Of a stretch of 64,000 nucleotides of DNA, positions 11,190-23,045 are shown piece after piece. This DNA is from Sciurus carolinensis (taxonomy: Eukaryota; Chordata; Mammalia; Rodentia; Sciuridae). Numbering within the stretch: position 1 is the first letter of the stretch; the number at the start of each line of letters is the position of its first letter. Both the position numbers and the translations under genes were made by a program. The stretch covers positions 73,239,440 to 73,303,439 of the forward strand of contig NC_062232.1 of NCBI RefSeq assembly GCF_902686445.1, written 5' to 3'. The notes under the pieces are model-generated. The model was not told the DNA's origin. It saw only the letters and a program-made list of their open reading frames with translations, and searched no databases.

Positions 11190-11299
11190 TGAATCAAACA
11201 ACATTACCCTATGTAAATTTATGATTACACAAATGGTATGCCTTTATGCCATGTACAGACAGAGAAACAACATGTATCCCATTTGTTTACAATAAAAAA
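11190..11299 (+). mobile_element. 110-bp L1 3' stub
   Basis: The last ~110 bases of a young L1 (CAACATTACCCTATGTAAAT through CATTTGTTTACAATAAA plus poly(A)), opposite in orientation to the L1 it entered. Target duplication AAAATATTGTGA at 11178-11189 and 11300-11311. It is almost identical to the 3' ends at 28085-28200 and 54960-55070, so it belongs to the same recent subfamily. Confidence 0.92.
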
Positions 11300-11778
11300 A
11301 AAATATTGTGAATGGAATTTTTTTCCTGATTCTTTCTCAAAATATTTGCTGTTGCTATATAAGAAACCTATTGATTTTTGTACATTGATTTTGGAAACTG
11401 TTGCATTGCAAAATTTGGTGGAGGGTTTTTTAATTTTTTTTTTTATCTTCTAGGTATAGGCTCATACCATCTGCAAACAGTGATAATCTGACTTCTTTTT
11501 CTATTTTTATCCCTTTTATTTTTTTATCTTGAGTAATTTCTAGCACCATATTAAATATAATTGGTGGGAGTGGACATTTTTGTCTTGTCCTAGATTTTAA
11601 TGAAAATGTTTTCAGTACTTCCTCATTTACTATGAGTTTTTCTTTGGCTTTTTCCCATTTAGTCCTTATAATGTTGAGGTAGGTTCCTTCTATCCCTTTT
11701 TTCTTCAGTGTTTTTATCATGAATGGGTGCTGAAATTTTTCAAAAGCCTTCTTGGCATCTATTGAGGTTACTAAATTA

Positions 11779-13428
11779 TTTTAGACATAGTCTAAAGTCA
11801 CATCATATTGCTCAGCAAGCCTCTGCTCAATTATATAAATGGTGAGAGAAATGAAGGAGCTGCAGAAAAGAAGCTTGAAGTTAATACACATTGTGTCATA
11901 AGCTTGAATTAAAGAGGTCATCTCCGTAATATAAAACTGCAAGAGGAAACATCAGGTGCTGATATAAAAATTGTAGCAAGATATTAAAAAATCTACTAAG
12001 AAAATTCATGAAGGAGAACTATATTAAAAAAACCAGATTTTTGATGTAAAAAAATCAATCTGATGTTGAAAGGAAATGTCAGGTAGGAGTTTCATAGCTG
12101 TAGAGGAAAAGCCAATTTCTGAATTAAAAGTTTCAAAGGACAGGCATAATATCTTTTTAGGAAATATTTCACCTGGTGATTTTAGGTTGAAACCAATGCT
12201 CTCTTACCATTATGAAAATACCAGGTCCATTAAAAATTATACTAAATCTATTGTGTTTGTGCTTTATGAATGGAACAAAAAAGTGTTGATGATAGCACAT
12301 CTGTTTACAACATGGGTTACTGATTATTTTAGCCCATAGTTGACTTCTACTACTTAGAAAATATGTGCCACTCAAAATATTATGGTTCATTGACAATGCA
12401 TCAGGTCACCGAAGAATTTTTATGAAGATGTATAATGAGTTAATTATTTTCATCCTTGCTAACCCAGCATTCATTTTGCAGCTCATGAATCTAGGAGTAA
12501 TTTGGATTTTCAAATCTTTTTATTTTATGGATTACATTTCATAAGGCTATAGCTTCCATAGATAGTGATTCCTCTGATGGTTGTGGGAATAGTAAATCAA
12601 AAATCTTCTGGACAGGATTCATTGTTTTAAATATAACAGAATATTCAGTATTCACTGGAGAAGGTCAAAATATAAACATCAGCAGGAGATTGGAAGAAGT
12701 CGATTTTGAACTTAATGAATGACTTTGAGAGGTTACAGACTTCAGGGGAGGAAGTAACTGCAGAAGTGGTGGAAATAACAAGAGAACTGGAATTACATGT
12801 TTAGCCTCTTAATGATAAATTATACAATGACTTTCTGCAATCTCATGACACAACTGTAATGCATCAATCATTGCTTTTTATGAATGAGCAAAGAGAACGG
12901 AACATTTTGGGGCTTTTTTAAGATAAAATATAGGTTCGATGAAAATTTTGTGAATTAAAGAAAAACAAAAGTCTTACAATATTTAACATAATGAGTTCAT
13001 AGAACAGCAGCCAGTTTTGGGAGATATGACTCCAATTAAGAAAGAAATTTCACCATGTATAAAATTATAACAGCATGATATGATGAACATAAATATTTTG
13101 CAAGAGTCAATTTTCAATACAGTTTATAGTTGTTTTCTTAAGAAATTGACACAACCCTACATTTCAGCAACCACTGTCCTATTCAGTCAATAGTCATCAT
13201 CACAAAGGGAAGACCTTCTACCAGCAAAAATATTATGAATCACTGAAGACTCAGATGACCATTAGCATATTTTAGCAACAAAGAATTTTTAATAATGATA
13301 TGTATACTTTTAGACAATGCTATTGAACACTTAATAGACCACACTGTAATAAAACATATCTTTTATGTGCACTGAGAAGCAAAAAAAATCATGAGACTCA
13401 CTTTATTGTAATCATTACTTTATAATAT
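11779..13428 (+). pseudogene. Tigger1-like transposase, third piece, decayed
   Basis: Continues the Tigger1 element after the L1 nest, covering most of the pogo/Tigger transposase, a DDE-type enzyme that in life cut and pasted the element in the nucleus. Alignable stretches include TTCATAGCTGTAGAGGAAAA, GTTGAAACCAATGCTCTCTT, TGTGCTTTATGAATGGAACA and GATAGTGATTCCTCTGATGG. The second catalytic Asp region is readable as IDNASGH at 12389-12409. An 87-residue open piece remains at 12076-12339; elsewhere stops and frameshifts are frequent. The 3' end (CACTGAGAAGC near 13370, then TGAGACTCACTTTATTGTAA) approaches the terminal repeat but the terminal repeat itself is eroded. Tigger1 was active in early placental mammals, so this is one of the oldest elements in the window. 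The family call is from memory of the consensus. Confidence 0.85.
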
Positions 13429-13436
13429 TTATTAAT

Positions 13437-13865
13437 CCTTTTTTATTACTATAAAATACCTGAGAGTGAGTGACCTTATAAAGAAATGAGGTTTATTTTG
13501 GCTCATAGTTCTGGAGATACAAGATTGAAAGGATACAACTGGTGATGTTCTTTTTGCTGGTCTATTACTGGGGCAGTTCAAGGGATCACAAGGTGAGAGA
13601 CAGAGAAAGCACGTGTGTGTTATTGTACTTTGGTCTTTCTCACTCTTCTCATGCAAGTACTCAGTCCACATGAATTTGTTACCATAATCACCTTCTGAAG
13701 GCTCCTGTCTCTAAACATCATAGTCAGATTAAGTTTTCACAGTCTTATTACCTCACAGTGAGGAAAGAACTTCAATTCATAAAACTTTGGGATATGCATT
13801 TCAACAATATCCAAGTCAAAGAATTCCAAACTTAGGTTCCTAGGTTCATATCCTTCTCATAGTGC
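13437..13865 (-). mobile_element. MaLR-type LTR, antisense
   Basis: Antisense MaLR signature: ACTATAAAATACCTGAGAGT, then CTTATAAAGAAATGAGGTTT, then GGCTCATAGTTCTGGAGATA. On the minus strand this is the 3' part of MST/THE1/MLT1-like LTRs (non-autonomous ERVL relatives). No duplication was resolved. It lies directly behind the Tigger1 end. Confidence 0.75.
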
Positions 13866-13921
13866 AAAGTATAATTATCCCATCCCCATTAAGTAGTCTC
13901 GAAAGTGGTACCAAGTGCTCC

Positions 13922-14444
13922 TGCTAGAAGAAAATGTAGGCCCAACACCGCAACATTTTGGATCAGGAAATAAATTCCTTAACAAGACTCCTAAAATGCA
14001 AGAAATAAAATAAAAAATGAATAAATGGGATGACATCAAATTTATAAAGCTTCTTCACAGCAAAGGAAACAAGAGTGTGGAGAGAGAGCTTACAGAATGG
14101 GATAAAATCTTTGCCACCTGTACCTCAGATAGGGTGTTAATTTTCAGAATATACAATAAATTCAAGTACTTAATACTGAAAACAAATAACCCAATTAATA
14201 AATGGGCAAAGAAACTGAACAGACACTCCTCAAAAGAAGAAATATGCATGATCAACAAGTATATGAAACAATGTTCAATACCTCTAGCAATTAGATGAGT
14301 GCATATTAAAACTACACTGAGATTTCATCTCACTCCAGTCAGAAGGTCAACTATCAAAAATACAAGTAACAACAAATATTGGCGAGGATGTGGGGGAAAG
14401 GGTATATGCATACATTGTTGGTGGGGCTGCAAATGAGTATATAC
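13922..14444 (+). mobile_element. L1 ORF2 C-terminal fragment
   Basis: Sense L1. A 93-residue open piece (14017-14298) reads FIKLLHSKGNKSVERELTEW and [19 protein letters not shown], followed by an out-of-frame Cys-rich end near 14380-14430. It lacks both L1 ends. A weak antisense L1 trace may continue at 14450-14545. Confidence 0.85.
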
Positions 14445-14694
14445 AGGTCACTCATGGTTTTGATTTGCCTTTTACTTAGTGCTGTTAAGCATCTGTTTTT
14501 GTGTTTTTTGGTTGGTTGTGTATTTTCTTTAGAAGCTGAAGTTCTTTTAGTACATTGACTGTTCTTAAAGCCTTTCTAGTAAGTGTAATATATATACTTC
14601 CATGAATTCAGTGTCTATTCATTCATTTTTTATTTCTGCATGTAGAAAAATGTTTTATTTTTCATAATGTACTTTTGAAAACTGAACATCTTAG

Positions 14695-14903
14695 ACAGAC
14701 ACAGTGGCATTTGTCTGTAATCCCAGCAATTTGGAAGACAAAGGAAGAAATATTTCCAGTGTGAGACCCGTCTCAATAATTTAGTAAAGCATTTGGCAAC
14801 CTAGGGAAACCCCATCTCATAATAAAAATAAAAGAATGGCTGAGGATATAGTTCACTGATAGTGTGTCACTGAGTTTAGTTGTCAGTACAAAAAAAAAAG
14901 AAG
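14695..14903 (+). mobile_element. B1-dID SINE, diverged
   Basis: CTGTAATCCCAGCAATTTGG opens the B1-like half. AATGGCTGAGGATATAGTTC marks the ID half, with an A-rich tail at 14889-14903. Confidence 0.8.
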
Positions 14904-15865
14904 GAAAAAAGAAAAAGAATGAAAGAGAAAAAGACTGAACACATTAAATAATGAAAAGAAACTGAAATCAGATTATTCCCCTTTGTGTTTTATTCTTGTT
15001 GCTGTTCTTGCTATTTTTAATGTTTATTTATTTATTAATATTCCTGAACTAATTATGTCATGTATGTATTCTTTGTTATCTTATTCATTGCTCAGTTAAT
15101 TTCATTGACCAGTTAGAAACTGGATATAGATTTTCTGAAATCTCTGAACCAAATATTCTTCTAGGCTTTACCAACATGTGTGCAGTTTTGGACATCCTGT
15201 AATGCTTATCTGATTTACAGCTCTGCTATAGTCTGAACTTGATGCAGTTGCAAACACTAAATTTCATGTAGAATTTGGAAGTTTAGGATCTTTTCAAGGC
15301 ATTCCTGGGCATGAGCAGAGTCCTTCACATACACACGGTTCTACAGATAAATACATGTGGCTCTCTAGATAACAAGAAATATGTCAGAGATTTATGAAGT
15401 ATCCTAATCATTTAATTTCCAAGCTTTTCATTTTAAGTTTTTGACAAGCTCTTTATTTGTCTCAGAATTCAGAACAACCTCAGACAGCTGTGATGATAAG
15501 CCAATTTCTTTTATGGTTTTTCACAAGTGTTTCTCTGGAAAAGGCTTTCTACATGAGGAAAATCTCTGTGTCAGGTCAAATAAAGAAAATCCCTGTAAGT
15601 GATATTTCCCAGGACACTACTAGACAGGTCAAATAATGACATTATTTTCTATAATTGGTTTTCAAGAGATATCCAATTCTAATATATCTACTCTACTGTC
15701 TTCCAGGCTCTTGGGATTTATCATGACTGTAGGCTTGTTGGTTTTCCAGGTGACACAATTGGGGAAAGAGGGAATGGAATAGGTATTACCAAGATTTATC
15801 ATTTATCTTGAAAGAAATTCCAGATTGTTGTAAGCCTTGAGTAAATTTTTAAGAGTACTATTTTG
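14904..15865. other. Unassigned DNA
   Basis: No gene or classified repeat. An A/G-rich patch follows the SINE tail. 15311-15353 shares a ~43-bp segment with 19287-19329 (about 39 matches), so part of this stretch is an uncharacterised dispersed repeat. Confidence 0.5.
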
Positions 15866-16062
15866 AGTATGGTAACACATGCTTGTAATCCCTGAAACTA
15901 GGGAGGCTGAGTTAGAAGGATTTCAAAATTCAAAGCCAGCTTCAGAAACTTAGCGAGGCTCTGAGGAACTTAGGAAGACCCTGTCTCAAAATAAAAAAAT
16001 AAAAATTACTGGAGATATAGCTCAGTGGTTAAGTGCCCTTGACCCTAATCCCTGGTACCGAG
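15866..16062 (+). mobile_element. B1-dID SINE
   Basis: B1-like half with GCTTGTAATCCCTGAAACTA and AAAGCCAGCTTCAGAAACTT; ID half with GGAGATATAGCTCAGTGGTT and CCCTGGTACC. Its 3' tail passes into a long (GA)n run. Confidence 0.88.
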
Positions 16063-16067
16063 AGAGT

Positions 16068-16123
<56 letters not shown>
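16060..16123. repeat. (GA)n microsatellite
   Basis: About 50 bases of pure AG dinucleotides (16073-16123) after a slightly impure start, growing from the tail of the B1-dID at 15866-16062. Confidence 0.97.
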
Positions 16124-16126
<3 letters not shown>

Positions 16127-16671
16127 AAAAAGGTTGATTATGACTAACTTTTCCAGTTTTTAAAAATTTTATTTATGAGAAAGTATTTGCTCTTTTGTAA
16201 ACCTCTTGATATCACTTTTGTCCTTGGATACTTCCTAGATGGAAGTATCCACTGTTGTTTAATGTCACCATTGTCATAATTTATGTTGTTATTCAAATAT
16301 TGTTCTCTTTCTGGAATCTGTTACTTTCCATTCATCTGATGTTTCCTATGTCAAACATACCACAATGTTTTAATTCCTATATGCTTATAAGACTTGGTAT
16401 GATGCTGAACCAGTACTTCTCACAAATTCTTCTTTAAAAGTGCATTTTCTATGATGAAATTTTTTCTTTATCTAAAAATATTTAAATCAACTCAAATACT
16501 GCCAAAAACATTTGAAGTTTTAGTTAAAATTTATTTTATGAATATAAATATATAGATGGATATTAACATCTTTAAAATATTGAATCTTATAAATGTTGGA
16601 TGTACTGTATCATTTCAGCCATTCAAATCCTCTGTAATGTTACTGTCAACTAGCTCATAGCCTGAAATTAT
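16124..16671. other. Unassigned AT-rich DNA
   Basis: Nothing recognised. The 60-codon ORF at 16255-16437 has no domain and normal chance features. Confidence 0.5.
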
Positions 16672-16686
16672 AAATTTATTTCTAGA

Positions 16687-16889
16687 CCTGGCCCAGTGAG
16701 CCTTAATCCTATAGGCTCAGGAGATTGAGGCAGGAAAGCCAACCTCAGCAACTTAGAAAGGCTCTGACCAATTTTGCAAGACCCTATCTCTCGATAAAAT
16801 ATAAAAAGGACTGGAGGTGTGACCCAGTGAGAAAGTGCCCCTGAATTCAATCCTTGGTACCAAAAAATAAATAAAGATAAAAAATAAAG
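16687..16889 (+). mobile_element. B1-dID SINE with target duplication
   Basis: AGGCTCAGGAGATTGAGGCA and AGCCAACCTCAGCAACTTAG in the B1 half, GACTGGAGGTGTGACCCAGT in the ID half, A-rich tail. Flanks AAATTTATTTCTAGA (16672-16686) and AAATTTACTTCTAGA (16890-16904) form a 15-bp duplication with one change. Confidence 0.93.
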
Positions 16890-16904
16890 AAATTTACTTC
16901 TAGA

Positions 16905-17904
16905 TACTTGATATCTTTTATGAAAAATAAATTGGTATGTTTTAAAATATTTCATTTCTCTGATTTTTTCCTAGAGAAATAAAATTATTCAATGATAAAA
17001 TGGTAACTTTCAAATATTTCATATTACATGAGTCTATTTACTTAATAGTAAAGACAGTACCCCAGTCAACTGCTCCAGCCAAGGGGAATGATTATGTACA
17101 ATAGATCACCCACAGCGTATTCATCACCACAGATGGTCGCTTAGCTCTATGCCACTTCAAAAATAATTCCATAGAGGAGAGCAGATACACAGTTACCCAT
17201 GGCAATCACAGCAATAGCCCTGAGTCGTGCATCCCTAACTCCTGTATAAGAAAGAAACAACCAACAGACACCACATGGCAACCTCCCAGCAGTCGACCTC
17301 AGGCCCCTGAGCTGATAAACCAGAACCAGGTGGTTAGAGGTTCATAGGAACTACAAGAGAGGCTCCTGTGCCCCAGCACCTCTGGAGGTATTCAAGACCA
17401 AAGAATGACAGACATCTTCTAAATTATCCAAATCCTAATGACATTCAAACCAACATTGAGTAAGAATTTCTTCACTTTGGCATGGTTTACTATAAATAAC
17501 AATAATGTCAACGTTAATCATATATATTACTCTTTATCAAGGCTGAAAATTATTATTCTAACAAACAACATTATACTCTCAACCCATTTGAATACCTCTC
17601 TTGTAATGTTTTAAAGCATTAAATGGAATCATTCTCTCTTTGTATTCCTAACTCTGGTATATATTTGCTCCACTTAATTCCTCTTTTGTTTCCATGATAT
17701 GCTTCTGGTTCCAATATTTTCTCCTTGGAATAATACTTGGTATGCATTATATTTTTTCTGTTTTGTTTTTTTTTCTATCTTTTGCTCATTTTTTCCCTTT
17801 TCCCTCTTTCAGTCAATAAAGTTATAGCAATTTCACTATATATGGTAACTAATTTTTAACCTTTTCCAGTATAAAATTTGCTACAAGTTTATACCTGAAT
17901 TATC
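16905..17904. other. Unassigned DNA, GC-richer block at 17050-17460
   Basis: 17050-17460 is clearly less AT-rich than its flanks and could be the 5' UTR of the L1 that follows or a separate LTR fragment; I could not match it. 17461-17904 is AT-rich with a T-rich run at 17755-17815. No gene. Confidence 0.4.
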
Positions 17905-18203
17905 CAGATAGGAACTGTGGAAAACAGTATCAGAAAGTTTTCTCTTTTCATGAGGATAACCAATATGTGGCTTTGTTCTAAACTGATTGTACTATATAAA
18001 TCTTGGAGGCTTCTCTCAAAAGTGGGGTTGATACTGAGAACAGCTGAAGCCACACACATTGATTTAAATGATCAATACCAGGATATTAATCCAGAGAGAG
18101 ATAGTCTTTCTCTTAAATATGCTCAAGAGAAAGAAGCTCACAAAATAGTCCCATGCATAAAAGAAGTAAAAACCAGCTCAATAGATGGGTAGACAAAATC
18201 AGT

Positions 18204-19160
18204 ATGACAAAACAAGGGAACAAACCACCCCAAACAATTCATAACAATTTAATAGCTGACTCCATTGAAATCACCATGGAGGAAATATCAGAGAAATAAT
18301 TTAGAAATTTTTTAGTTAAAATGTTCAATGAGACAAAAGAAGATGTAAGTAGTAAAATTAGAGATAATATATAGAAAGTGAAAGATCATTTCATTGAAGA
18401 GAGATTCTTAAAAAGAACCAAATAGAAATCCTGGGGATGAAAGAGTCAAAAACCTAAATCAAACAATTTAATGATGAGCATCAAAAACAGATAAGATAAA
18501 TTCAAAGATAAATTTTTAGGCCTTGAAGGCAAACTATATTACAATGTAGATAAAAGTTAACCATAAGGATAAGATGTGAGGAGAATATGACAAGAATATT
18601 TAAGAAATTTGGGATAACATCAAGAATCACTGGATTAGATTAAGGATTAAAATACAAATTAAAGGGATGCACAGTCTTTTCAATGAAATAATATCAGAAC
18701 ATTTTCAAAATCATAGAAACTAGATGGAAATTTAATTATGAAACACATGTAGAACTGAAAATAGGATCACAAAAGACTTTCTCTAAGATACACTATAATG
18801 AAAATGCCTAATATGTAGAATAAGGACAGAAATTTAAAAACTGCGGGACAAAAATAGCAGGCCATATTTATAGGTAAGCCAATTCAATTTTTAAATAATT
18901 TCTCAAACCAGAAACTAAGACGGGAAGGTTTTGAATAATAAATACCAAGCTCCTAAATAAAATAAAAATAAATGGCAAACGAGATCACTATATATTGTCA
19001 AACCATCATTCAAATTGAAAGATGAAATAAAAACATTTCATGATAAGCAGAAATTAGAAGAATTCATAACCACAAATCTTACACCAAGGTACATACTCAA
19101 GGAAATATTTCATTAAGAAATATAAAAACACAGCATTGTGATCAATTACACTAAAAGAAG
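18204..19160 (+). pseudogene. L1 ORF1 (RNA-binding protein), decayed
   Basis: Starts ATGACAAAACAAGGGAACAA, aligning with the ORF1 start at 49864 (ATGAGAAAACAAGGGAAGAA). ORF1p is the L1 trimeric coiled-coil, RRM and C-terminal-domain nucleic-acid chaperone. Still recognisable are TCAATGAAATAATATCAGAA (18688 area, the ISENF motif of the RRM) and TTTCATGATAAGCAGAAATT (19035 area, the FHDKQKL segment of the C-terminal domain). Stops appear within the first 40 codons and throughout, so no product is possible. Confidence 0.75.
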
Positions 19161-19199
19161 AGACAAAGGAGAATAATTAAGCTTTAGAAAAATCTCAAC

Positions 19200-20927
19200 A
19201 TGGCAGGGTATAAAAATCATCTTTCCATAATACCATTTAATGTAAATGGTCTAAACTCTAATCAAATGACATAGATTGGGAGATCTATGAGCAGAGTCCT
19301 TCACATATACAGAGCTCTACAGATAAATATAAGTAAATATTTTTCAGAATTAAAAAATATTATTAATCAAATGGATATCTAGAAGACATCTAGAGAATAT
19401 TTCATCCACAAAGGACTGAATTCACTTTCTTTTCAGCAATACATGGAACATTTTATAAATATATCACATTTTGGTCATAGAGTAAATTTTAGCAAAAAAA
19501 ATAATATTTTGGATCTTATCCTATCATAATTGAATGAAATTAGAAATCAACAAGCTAAAAAACAGAAATCACTCTAACACTTGGGGATTAAATAATACCA
19601 TTTTGAATTTTGAATGGATATTAGAAGAAATCAGGGGAGAAATTTTTAAAATTCTGGAAAGAAGTTAGAGTGGTGATACAACATGCCAAAATCTCTGGGA
19701 CTTTATAAAGCCAGTTTTAAGAGGAAAGTTTGCAGCACTGTGCTCGTGCTTTAAAACAATTGAAGGATACCAAATCAATAATCTAGCATTAAAACTCAAA
19801 GCTCTAGTAAAAGAACAAACTAACAATAAAATCAGTAGAAGACAAGAATTATTAAAATCAGACCAAAATCATTGAAATTGAAAATAAAAACATGCAAAAG
19901 ATCAATGAAACAGAGTTGTTGTTTTGAAAGGATAAATAAGATTGTTAAATCCTTACCTACACTAATCAAAATAAAGGTAGAAAAGACCCAATTTAACAAA
20001 ATTAGAGATGAAAAATGAAATATTACCACAGGTGTTACTAAATTTCAGAGGAATATTAGTAATTGTCTTGAAAATTTATACTCCAAGAAAATCTTGAAGA
20101 TATTGACAAATTCCTAAATATATATGACCTACCCAAATTGAATCATGTGGATATAGAGAATGAAAACACATAAATTTTAAGTAATAAAATTGAATAAAAT
20201 ATTTTCAACAAAAGAAGCTTGGAACCATAGGGATTCTCAGCTAAGTTCTATCAGACCTTTAAAGAAGTATAACATCACTCCTCCTCAAATTATTCCATGA
20301 AGTTGAAAAGGAGAAAATGCAGCCAATTTTACTTGGTAGGACCAGTATCACCCTCATACCACAACTAAGCAAAGAAACATTGATTAAAGAAAACATTAGA
20401 CCAATATCTTTAATAAACAAACACCAAAAATTCTTAATTAAATATTCGCACACTATATTAAAAATCACATTAAGAAGAGAGTGCACCATGATCAATTGGG
20501 TTTCATCCTAGCTACACAAGGTTGTTTTAATATAAACAAATCAATAAACATAATTCATTACATTGAGATAAGGACATGAATCACATGATTATTTCAGTAA
20601 AGGCAGAAAAAACATTTGACAAATGCTGCAACCAATTATGTGTAAAACCTGAGTGAAACTAGGGACAGAAATAACTTACACCAACTTTGTAAAGACTATA
20701 TCTGACAAATACAATGCCAGCATCACACTAAACAAAGAAAAACTGAAAATGTTTTCTTTAAAAACAGTATCAAGACAAAAATGCCCACTCTCACCATTCC
20801 TATTCAATATAGTCCTTGAAACCTGAGTAAGAGCAACCAGGTAACAAGGAAGTTAAAGGAAATAGGAAAAAAAGATTTAAAATGATCTGTTTGCTTATGA
20901 CACGATCTTATATTTAGAAGATCCCAC

Positions 20928-20968
<41 letters not shown>

Positions 20969-22640
20969 CACTAGTAGATTTCTAAAACTGTCGAACAAAT
21001 TTAATAAAGTAATAGGATACAAAAATCAGCATACATGAATGAACCACGTTCTTATATTCCAATAAAGAATCTAAAGAAATTAGGAAGGCTATTCCACTCA
21101 AAAAATCTCAATGAAATAAAATAAAATAGTTGGAAATTAATTTAATGAAGGAGGTAAAGGAATTCTGCAATAAAAACTGTAAAACACTAAAGAAGGAAAT
21201 TGATAACGAACTTAGAAAAGGAAAAGACCTCCATATTCTTGGGTAGGCACAATTAATATTGTCATAATGGCCATACCAGAGAAAGCATTATACAGATTCA
21301 ATGTAATCCCCATCAAAATTCAATGACATTGTTCACATAACTAGAAAACCAATTCTAAAATTAACTTAGAACAATATGAGACCCACTACAGTCCAAAACC
21401 CCCTCCCCAAACAAACAAACAACAGAAAACCACCCTGAACAAGAACAATGCTGGAGGCATCATAAAAATGGAACTTAAATTATACTACAGAGCAATAGTA
21501 GCAAAAACAGCATGGTACTGACACCAAAGCTGACATGAAGATCAATGAAGTAGGTGATAAGACATAGAGAAAACCCCACATAAATACAGTCATCTCATTT
21601 TAGACAAAGTTAAAAAAATATACATTGAAAATAGGATATCCATATAAAGGAAAATGAAACTTGACCCCTATCTCATACCCTGCACGAGAGTCAACTCAAA
21701 GTAAATGAAGATGTGGGAATTAGAGAAGAATTTTTGGAACTGCTAGAAGAAATTATAGTTCCTTCCCTCCAACATATTGGCACATTGATTTCCTTAACAG
21801 GACTCCTAAAGCATAAGAAATAAAATCAAAAAACAATAAGTGGTATAGCATGAAATTTAAAAGTTTCTGCAAAGCAAAGCAGACCATCAAGAACATGAAG
21901 GAAGAGCCACTTGCTACTCAGATAGTGCATTAGTATATAGAATATATAAAGAACTTAAAAATTTTAATACTAAAATATGCAGTTAATAAATCAGCAAAAA
22001 AAAAGTAAATGGAAACTTCTCAAGAGAAGAAATACAAATGGTCAACAGATGTATAAAAAAATGTTCAAATATCTCTAGCAATTACAGAAATGCAAATTAA
22101 AGCTACACTGAGACTCCATCTTACTCCTGTCAGAATGGCAATAATCAAGAATACAAGTAACAATAATTGTTGCTGAGAATGTGGGGGGAAAGGTACACTC
22201 TTGCACTGCTGGTGGAACTGCAAATTGGTGCAACCTTTCTGGAAAGCAGTATGGAGATTCCACAGAAAACTTGGAATGGAACCACCATCAGATTCAGTTA
22301 TCCTACTCCTTTGTATATACCCAAAGGTCTTAAAATCAGCATACTACAGTGATGCAGTCACATTAATGTCTATAGCAGCTCAATTCACATTAGCAAAGCT
22401 ATGAAACCAACCTAGGTGCCCATCAACAAATAAACAAATAAAGAAAATATGATATATATGCACAATGGATTATTGCTCAGTCATAAAGAATTAAATTTTG
22501 ACATGTTCTGGTAAATTGATGGAACTGGAGACCTTCACGTCAAATAAAGCAGAAACAGAAAGTAATAGGTCAAATATATTCTCTGATATGTGGAAGCTAC
22601 TACAAAATAACAGGAAAAGGTAAAAAGCAAAAGAAAAGGG
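19200..22640 (+). pseudogene. L1 ORF2 (endonuclease and reverse transcriptase), decayed
   Basis: The endonuclease start is visible as TTTAATGTAAATGGTCTAAA (19230 area), followed by a ~450-base deletion filled by about 100 unrelated bases (19281-19365). Reverse-transcriptase landmarks follow: TTGGTTTCATCC, ATGCCCACTCTCACCATTCC (the QGCPLSP segment, 20780 area) and TTTGCTTATGACACGATCTT (degenerate catalytic FADD, changed at the second Asp codon, 20891 area). Just behind it sits a 38-base A tract. The C-terminal Cys-rich segment is at 22180-22260 (open piece 22201-22404, MHCWWNCKLVQPFWKAVWRF). The domain order is that of a standard L1 ORF2, which cuts target DNA and copies L1 RNA into it. It is non-functional. 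Confidence 0.82.
20929..20966 (+). repeat. 38-base pure A tract inside L1 ORF2
   Basis: An uninterrupted A run where related copies have only a few A's (compare the GAAGATCCCACC context with 25180-25195). It lies inside coding-derived sequence, not at a 3' end, so it is either slippage growth or the tail of a very short insertion. Confidence 0.9.
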
Positions 22641-23045
22641 GAGTTTCCATCAAAATAGAAGAATGATCAGTGGAGTAGATAGAAGAAGGGAATTGAGGGG
22701 GAGGGAAGAAGGAGAGAATAATAGAACAGTGGAGTGAATCTAACCTAACTTTTGTATGTATCCTTGTAAATATACCACAGTGAATCTCATTATAATGTAT
22801 ATATACAAAGTAATATTAAGTAAACCATAAGTAAATATCAGAAATATTAGTACATTACAGGGAAGGGAACAGGAGAGGGAGGAGGAGAGGGAAAGGAGAA
22901 GCCCTGGGGACTGAATTAGAGAAAAGTATATTACAAGCTTTTATAATTATGTCTAAATGAATCCTAATGTATGTATAACTAAAAAGCACTAATAGCAAAG
23001 AGAAGAAATAGTTATCACCAAAAACAAACAAACAACACCACCAAA

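Larger units (their letters stand above)
7541..11778 (-). mobile_element. Older L1 3' half, host for later insertions
   Basis: Minus-strand L1 running from its 3' end (TTTTTATTGGTACATTATAG near 7585) through ORF2, truncated at 11778 in the reverse transcriptase. Coding traces include AFKKF-like and YLNIIRTKWEKAKEKLIVNEE (11430-11720) and FYNENYRIFKKKIEENLRRL (10904-11197). It was later interrupted at 7774-8969 by a younger L1, at 9546-10222 by an RFC5-like retrocopy, and at 11190-11299 by an L1 stub. The pieces rejoin in register around each insertion. Its own target was the Tigger1 element. Confidence 0.85.
17905..23045 (+). mobile_element. Old, nearly complete L1
   Basis: Ordered L1 parts in sense: short 5' UTR remnant (about 17905-18203), ORF1 (about 18204-19160), ORF2 (about 19200-22640) and 3' UTR with G-rich patches at 22680-22725 and 22855-22905, ending near 23045 in an A-rich tract. 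Both ORFs are riddled with stops and indels. Divergence from the L1 at 49215-55108 is much higher than that of the 26537-30624 copy. No flanking duplication could be resolved. Confidence 0.85.
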
